Assembly (NCBI GenBank): GCA_945903545.1
Contig: CAMDOO010000034.1
Location: 1 to 33,927, forward strand
Direction: 5' to 3'
From: Opitutus sp. GAS368
Lineage (GTDB): Bacteria; Verrucomicrobiota; Verrucomicrobiia; Opitutales; Opitutaceae
DNA length: 33,927 nucleotides
Positions 29,744 to 33,927 of the stretch are shown in pieces. Both the position numbers and the translations under genes were made by a program. Numbering within the stretch: the stretch's first letter is position 1; the number at the start of each line of letters is the position of its first letter. Under the pieces are notes generated by a model. The model had not been told where the DNA came from. It ran no database searches and worked only from the letters and a program-made list of their open reading frames with translations.

Positions 29744-31099
29744 TTACTTTCCGATTCCGTGGGCGCGGAAACCGAGGGCGCGGAGCTTGGCGAGGTCGAG
29801 GATGTTGCGGCCGTCGAAAACAAAGGCGGGCTTTACCATGGAGGCATAGACCTTTTCGAAATCCAGCTTCCTGAACTCGTCCCACTCCGTTACCACGGCG
29901 AAGGCGTGCGCACCAGCGACGGCCTCGGCGGCCGAGGTGGCGATGGTCAGGCGGGCGTTTTCCTTGCCCTCGAGGACATCACGCCGGATCTCGTCGGCCG
30001 GGACCTTGGGGTCGTACACCACCACCCTCGCCTGCTCGGCGAGGAGGTCGCGCACCACGGAGATCGCCGCCGACTCGCGGGTGTCGTTGGTGTCCTTCTT
30101 GAAGGCGAAGCCCAGCACGGCGATTTTCTTGTCCGCCACGGTGTTGAACAGCGACCGCACGATGCGCGAGGCGAAGCGGTGCTTCTGCCAGTCGTTCATC
30201 TTCACGACGCTCTCCCAATAGGAGGCGACCTCGGGCAGGCCGAAGTGCTCGCAGAGGTAGACGAGGTTGAGAATGTCCTTTTGGAAGCAGGAACCGCCGA
30301 AGCCGACCGAGGCCTTGAGAAATTTCGGGCCGATGCGGGAATCGCGGCCGATCGCGCCGGCCACTTCGTCGACGTCCGCACCGGTCGCCTCACAGAGTGC
30401 GGAAATCGAATTGATGGAGGAGATGCGCTGGGCAAGGAAGGCGTTGGCCACGAGCTTGGAGAGTTCGGATGACCAGAGGTTGGTCGTGACGATGCGGTCC
30501 CGCGGCACCCAGTGGGCGTAGACGTCCACGAGGGTCTTGATCGCGGCCTCGCCCTCGGGCGTGCGCTCGCCGCCGATCAGGACGCGGTCCGGCATCTCCA
30601 GATCGGCCACGGCCGTGCCCTCCGCGAGGAACTCGGGGTTGGAGAGCACAGCGAATTTGATCCCGCGGGTGTTCGCGGCGAGGATGTCCTTGATGGTCTC
30701 GGCGGTCTTCACCGGGATCGTGGACTTCTCGACGATGATCTTCGGCGTGGTCGAGACCTCCGCGATGGTGCGGGCGACCGACTCGATGAAGCGCAGGTCG
30801 GCGGCCCGGCCGGCGCCGACGCCGTAGGTCTTGGTCGGGGTGTTGACCGCGACAAAGATGATGTCGGCGGCCTGGATCGAGGCGATGACATCGGTCGAGA
30901 AAAACAGGTTCTTGCCGCGGCACTGGCGGACGACCTCGTCGAGCCCAGGCTCGTAGATCGGCAGCGTGTCAGAATTCCAGGCCGCGATGCGGGCGGCGTT
31001 CATGTCGACGACGCGGACCTCGATCGCCGGGGCTTTGCGCGCGATCATCGCCATGGTGGGTCCGCCGACGTAGCCGGCTCCGATGCAGCAGATCTTCAT
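29744..31099 (-). CDS. ugd: UDP-glucose 6-dehydrogenase, animal-like type
   Basis: Oxidises UDP-glucose to UDP-glucuronate with two NAD+, supplying precursors for surface polysaccharide. The 451-residue product has the NAD site GAGYVGGPT (7-15), NTPTKTYG (86-93), the FLAEGTA loop (157-163), [11 protein letters not shown] (260-270) with the catalytic Cys271, and [13 protein letters not shown]. From memory the sequence matches animal UGDH better than short bacterial Ugd, especially [28 protein letters not shown] and [20 protein letters not shown]. It is also longer than many bacterial enzymes. ATG 31099 starts the Rossmann fold exactly. About 200 bases upstream hold an AT-rich palindrome. The gene is on the same strand as the MoxR cluster, 69 bases before it, but is functionally unrelated. 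Confidence 0.95.
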   Translation of the reverse strand: MKICCIGAGYVGGPTMAMIARKAPAIEVRVVDMNAARIAAWNSDTLPIYEPGLDEVVRQCRGKNLFFSTDVIASIQAADIIFVAVNTPTKTYGVGAGRAADLRFIESVARTIAEVSTTPKIIVEKSTIPVKTAETIKDILAANTRGIKFAVLSNPEFLAEGTAVADLEMPDRVLIGGERTPEGEAAIKTLVDVYAHWVPRDRIVTTNLWSSELSKLVANAFLAQRISSINSISALCEATGADVDEVAGAIGRDSRIGPKFLKASVGFGGSCFQKDILNLVYLCEHFGLPEVASYWESVVKMNDWQKHRFASRIVRSLFNTVADKKIAVLGFAFKKDTNDTRESAAISVVRDLLAEQARVVVYDPKVPADEIRRDVLEGKENARLTIATSAAEAVAGAHAFAVVTEWDEFRKLDFEKVYASMVKPAFVFDGRNILDLAKLRALGFRAHGIGK

Positions 31100-31205
31100 A
31101 GGCCGGCTACTCTGCGGGCCGAAGCGTTGAATCCAAGGCCGATTTTTTTCCGCGGAAACACGCCGTGGAGTGCGCTCCCCGCCCTGCGACGGCGAACCCC
31201 ATATC

Positions 31206-31228
31206 AATGTCATGCATTAAATGACATT
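31206..31228. promoter_or_regulatory. AT-rich palindrome upstream of ugd, possible operator
   Basis: AATGTCAT / GCATTAA / ATGACATT, 8-bp perfect arms, in the 200-base gap between ftsH and ugd, about 107 bases upstream of the ugd start. It is markedly AT-rich for this window. It could be a repressor site or another member of the palindromic-element population; no promoter elements could be placed confidently. Confidence 0.4.
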
Positions 31229-31248
31229 CGCAGGGGTGATGCAGACGC

Positions 31249-31276
31249 AAAAAAGGCGCGGTGGATAACCGCGCCT
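31249..31276 (-). terminator. Intrinsic terminator of ftsH
   Basis: Read on the minus strand: AGGCGCGGT / TATCC / ACCGCGCCT followed by TTTTT. Nine base pairs plus a T-run, 25 bases after the ftsH stop codon. Confidence 0.88.
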
Positions 31277-31300
31277 GAAGAAAAACAAGAGGGCTCCAAC

Positions 31301-33313
31301 TCAGGCCGGCGTGGGTGCGGCAGCCGGGCCGCTGCCGAGGGCCTCGGGCGAGGCGTTCTGGGCGGGGGCCTTGCGGCCGCCTCCCTTGTCCTCGAGCTTG
31401 GGCGGCGGGACGGGCACGACCGGGGAGCGGATTTCGCCGAATTCCAGGATTTCGAGCACATGGCGGCCCTCGAGGGTCTCGTACTGGATGAGGGCTAGGG
31501 CGATCTTCTCGAGCGCCTCGCGCCGCGCCTCGATGATCTGTTTCGCGCGGGTGTACTGCTCGTCGATGATCCGGTGGATCTCGAAGTCGATCTTCCGGTT
31601 GGTTTCCTCCGAGACATGCTCGTTGCGGGTGATGTCGCGGCCGAGGAAGACGGTATCCTGGTTCTCCCCGTACGAGATGGGCCCGAGCGGGCTCATGCCC
31701 CAGTCGCACACCATGTGGCGGGCGATTTTGGTGATTTGCTTGATGTCGCCGGCGGCGCCGCTGGAGATGTCGCCCATCACAAGCTCCTCGGCGATGCGGC
31801 CGCCGAGGCCCATGGCGATCTGGTTGAGCATGCGCTTCATCGCATGGGTGAGGATGTCCTTCTTCGGGATGAACATCGTGCTCCCCAGGCTGCGGCCGCG
31901 CGGGATGATCGTGACCTTGTGGACGGGCATGTGGCCGTCATCAAGGACCGCCTGGATGAGGGCGTGGCCGGCCTCGTGGTAGGCGGTGAGCTTCTTCTCC
32001 TCGTCGTCCATCAGGCGGCGGCGCTCGCGGCCGAACTGGACCTTCTCGCGGGCGTCCTCGACATCGACCATCTCGACCTTCTTGCGATTGCGGCGGGCGG
32101 CGAGCAGCGCGGCCTCGTTAAGGAGATTGGCGAGCTCGGCGCCGGAAAGACCGGGGGTGCCGCGGGCGATGACGTGGAGGTCGACGTTCTCGGCGAGGCT
32201 GATCTTGCGGGCGTGGACGCGCAGGATCTGCTCGCGGCCGTTGATGTCGGGCAGGTCGACGTAGATCTGGCGGTCGAAGCGGCCGGGCCGCAGTAGCGCG
32301 CTGTCGAGCACGTCCGGACGGTTGGTCGCGGCAATGATGATAACGCCCTCGGTGGTGTCGAAGCCGTCCATTTCTACCAGCAGCGAGTTGAGGGTCTGCT
32401 CGCGCTCGTCGTTGCCGCCGCCGAGGCCGGCGCCACGCTGGCGGCCGACGGCGTCGATCTCGTCGATGAAGATCAGGCAGGGGGCGTTCTTGCGGCCCTG
32501 CTCGAACATGTCGCGGACGCGGCTGGCGCCAACGCCGACGAACATCTCGACGAAGTCGGAGCCGGCGATACTGAAGAAGGGCACATCGGCCTCGCCGGCC
32601 ACGGCCTTGGCGAGGAGCGTCTTGCCGGTGCCCGGGGGCCCGACCATCAGCATGCCCTTGGGGATGCGGCCGCCCATCTTCTGGAACTTCTTCGGGTCGC
32701 GCAGGAACTCGACGACCTCGCTGACCTCCTCCTTGGCCTCGTCGCAACCGGCGACGTCGGCAAACGTGAGGCGGTCACGATCGCGGGTCAGCAGCTTGGC
32801 GCGGCTCTTGCCGAAATTCAGCGCACTGCGGCCGGTGGAGCGGAGCTGGCGAACAAAGAGGAAATAAACGAGGCCAATCAGCAGCATGATCGGCAGCACG
32901 TTCCACAGCAGCTGCCGCATCACGGTGTCGGCGGGGATTTCGGTGAAGACCTTCGAGCGCTGCAGGATCTGCGCGGTCTCGTCCGTTACGCGGCCCTGAG
33001 TCCGAAACTGGGTGGCCCCGACGGCGAGGCCGGCGTCCGGGCCCACCTTGCCGGTGAGGGTCGCGCCGTTGGGCCCGATCGTGGCATCGTACTGGATCTT
33101 GCCGTCGGTGACCTTGCCCGCCTCGACGAGGTCGATGACCTGCTGCATGCTGACGGTGGCTGGGGCCACCTGGCCCTCGGTCTTCCACATCAGCAGGGCG
33201 ATCAGCAGCATCGCGCCGGCGAGCCACACGAGCCAGGTCTTGGAGATCACGTTCTCCGGGGGGAGTTTTTTGGGCGGCAACCGCCGTTTCGTTTTGTTAT
33301 CGAGATCGGACAT
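31301..33313 (-). CDS. ftsH: ATP-dependent zinc metalloprotease FtsH
   Basis: Membrane-anchored AAA+ protease that degrades misfolded membrane proteins and regulatory proteins. The 670-residue product has transmembrane segments at about 25-43 and 136-154 enclosing a periplasmic domain of about 90 residues. Walker A is GPPGTGKT (225-232), Walker B is IFIDEID (281-287), and the second region of homology is at 331-350. The zinc-binding HEAGH is at 446-450, and the tail is Pro/Ala/Gly-rich. ATG 33313 gives [11 protein letters not shown], a basic cytoplasmic start. The periplasmic domain is bulkier than in E. coli FtsH. It follows tilS on the same strand, a gene order seen in many bacteria, and ends with a clear terminator. 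Confidence 0.97.
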   Translation of the reverse strand: MSDLDNKTKRRLPPKKLPPENVISKTWLVWLAGAMLLIALLMWKTEGQVAPATVSMQQVIDLVEAGKVTDGKIQYDATIGPNGATLTGKVGPDAGLAVGATQFRTQGRVTDETAQILQRSKVFTEIPADTVMRQLLWNVLPIMLLIGLVYFLFVRQLRSTGRSALNFGKSRAKLLTRDRDRLTFADVAGCDEAKEEVSEVVEFLRDPKKFQKMGGRIPKGMLMVGPPGTGKTLLAKAVAGEADVPFFSIAGSDFVEMFVGVGASRVRDMFEQGRKNAPCLIFIDEIDAVGRQRGAGLGGGNDEREQTLNSLLVEMDGFDTTEGVIIIAATNRPDVLDSALLRPGRFDRQIYVDLPDINGREQILRVHARKISLAENVDLHVIARGTPGLSGAELANLLNEAALLAARRNRKKVEMVDVEDAREKVQFGRERRRLMDDEEKKLTAYHEAGHALIQAVLDDGHMPVHKVTIIPRGRSLGSTMFIPKKDILTHAMKRMLNQIAMGLGGRIAEELVMGDISSGAAGDIKQITKIARHMVCDWGMSPLGPISYGENQDTVFLGRDITRNEHVSEETNRKIDFEIHRIIDEQYTRAKQIIEARREALEKIALALIQYETLEGRHVLEILEFGEIRSPVVPVPPPKLEDKGGGRKAPAQNASPEALGSGPAAAPTPA

Positions 33314-33336
33314 CTTGGAAAAAATTAACCTGACCG

Positions 33337-33365
33337 TACCGTGCTGGTTCCGCGTTGTAAGTCAA
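33337..33365 (-). promoter_or_regulatory. Candidate ftsH promoter
   Basis: On the minus strand TTGACT (33365-33360) is followed after 17 bases by ACGGTA (33342-33337), leaving a leader of about 17-23 bases before the ATG. The -35 matches consensus well; the -10 is poor, so this is tentative. Confidence 0.3.
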
Positions 33366-33381
33366 TGGGTGCGACTCGGAA

Positions 33382-33927
33382 TCAGGATGGAAACTTTCCT
33401 GCCCGCCGGAGCGCGCGGCGCACCGTCAGCCGGCCCGCCCGGACCTCGGCGAAGCGTTTGCCATCGAGGCTGTGCCGGGTGGTCCGGCCCGCCTCGCAGG
33501 CCGCGAGCAGGGCCGCGAAGCCCGCCCGGGAAAGTGCCGGCGCAGGGTTTTGCGCCAACAGCCAACGATGCAGCGCCCGCCGCCAGAGTGCCCGTGGGCT
33601 TCCCGCCAGGCGCTGCAGGTCGAGGGCGCCATCCGCCCGCTGGGGCGCCAACGCGGCGAGCCAGGCCTCGAGCGCGGTGTCGTCCTCCTCCAGCCGTTCG
33701 CGTGCCAGCGCCGCGCCCGCCAGCATATCGCGGCCCTGCGACGCACGGCGCCAGGGCGGCAGCACTTTTCGCCGGATCCGGTTGCGGAGGAAGTCATCGC
33801 CGGCGTTGCTCGCATCCTCGCACCAGGCCGCTCCCGCCGCGCGGAGGGCGGCGACGATCTCCGCTTTCTTCAGGGTGAGCAGCGGCCGGAGATGCCACCG
33901 CCCGCCGGGCATGGGTTGCGCGGGGCG
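33382..33927 (-). CDS. tilS: tRNA(Ile)-lysidine synthase TilS, C-terminal part (cut by the window edge)
   Basis: TilS attaches lysine to C34 of the AUA-reading tRNA-Ile, changing its codon and charging specificity. Only the last 181 residues are in the window; the frame stays open to the right edge, so the N-terminal PP-loop ATPase domain lies outside. Visible: RPLLTLKKAEIVAALRAAG (end of the catalytic domain), WCEDASNAGDDFLRNRIRRK and VLPPW, which are typical TilS motifs, followed by the helical linker and a short C-terminal domain with SLDGKRFAEVRAGRLTVRR. The ATG at 33912 is internal. It lies 68 bases upstream of ftsH on the same strand. Confidence 0.9.
   Translation of the reverse strand, partial: RPAQPMPGGRWHLRPLLTLKKAEIVAALRAAGAAWCEDASNAGDDFLRNRIRRKVLPPWRRASQGRDMLAGAALARERLEEDDTALEAWLAALAPQRADGALDLQRLAGSPRALWRRALHRWLLAQNPAPALSRAGFAALLAACEAGRTTRHSLDGKRFAEVRAGRLTVRRALRRAGKFPS

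Overview
The window is a GC-rich, gene-dense bacterial chromosome segment. The gene set suggests a verrucomicrobium, probably Opitutaceae-like. The pointers are a double-length UvrA with four ABC domains (an arrangement I otherwise know from Chlamydiae, another PVC phylum), a UDP-glucose dehydrogenase of the animal-like type, and genes with few Shine-Dalgarno sites. This placement is inference; no rRNA or other decisive marker is present. No tRNA, rRNA, CRISPR array, prophage or transposase gene was found, and no stretch over 300 bases lacks a gene.

Layout. Positions 20-3070: dihydrolipoyl dehydrogenase and a small four-helix membrane protein on the minus strand, diverging from a family-4 glycosyltransferase. 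Positions 3274-9879: a TonB-like protein, then the giant tandem UvrA. Positions 9974-11626: a stand-alone receiver protein divergent from an unusual 33-residue ankyrin-like protein. Positions 11773-16570: enolase, an rRNA methyltransferase of the RlmI type, and peptide-chain release factor 3. Positions 16804-29674: an eight-gene minus-strand cluster whose members are mostly joined by 4-base ATGA overlaps. It encodes a membrane/coiled-coil protein, a MoxR ATPase, a large secreted/membrane protein, an ABC ATPase and its permease, a DUF58 protein, a BatA-like protein and a vWA protein. It looks like one membrane machine combining a MoxR-vWA chaperone set with an ABC-2 transporter. Positions 29744-33927: UDP-glucose 6-dehydrogenase, FtsH, and the C-terminal part of TilS.

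The most striking feature is a dense population of small palindromic elements, about twenty in 34 kb, of at least three kinds. (1) REP/REPIN-like units: a GTAG foot followed by a hairpin, often in inverted pairs. Stem sequences differ between copies but keep pairing, and several supply or contain the stop codon of the adjacent gene. (2) Inverted pairs of short-period (7-10 nt) tandem arrays. (3) Perfect hairpins of 9-13 bp with 3-nt loops, two of them in a conserved double-hairpin layout. Several sit in frame inside conserved genes (uvrA four times, rlmI, prfC), always in linkers or variable loops, adding about 10 to 90 residues without breaking the frame. This in-frame traffic of palindromic elements through housekeeping genes is the best candidate for something not well described.
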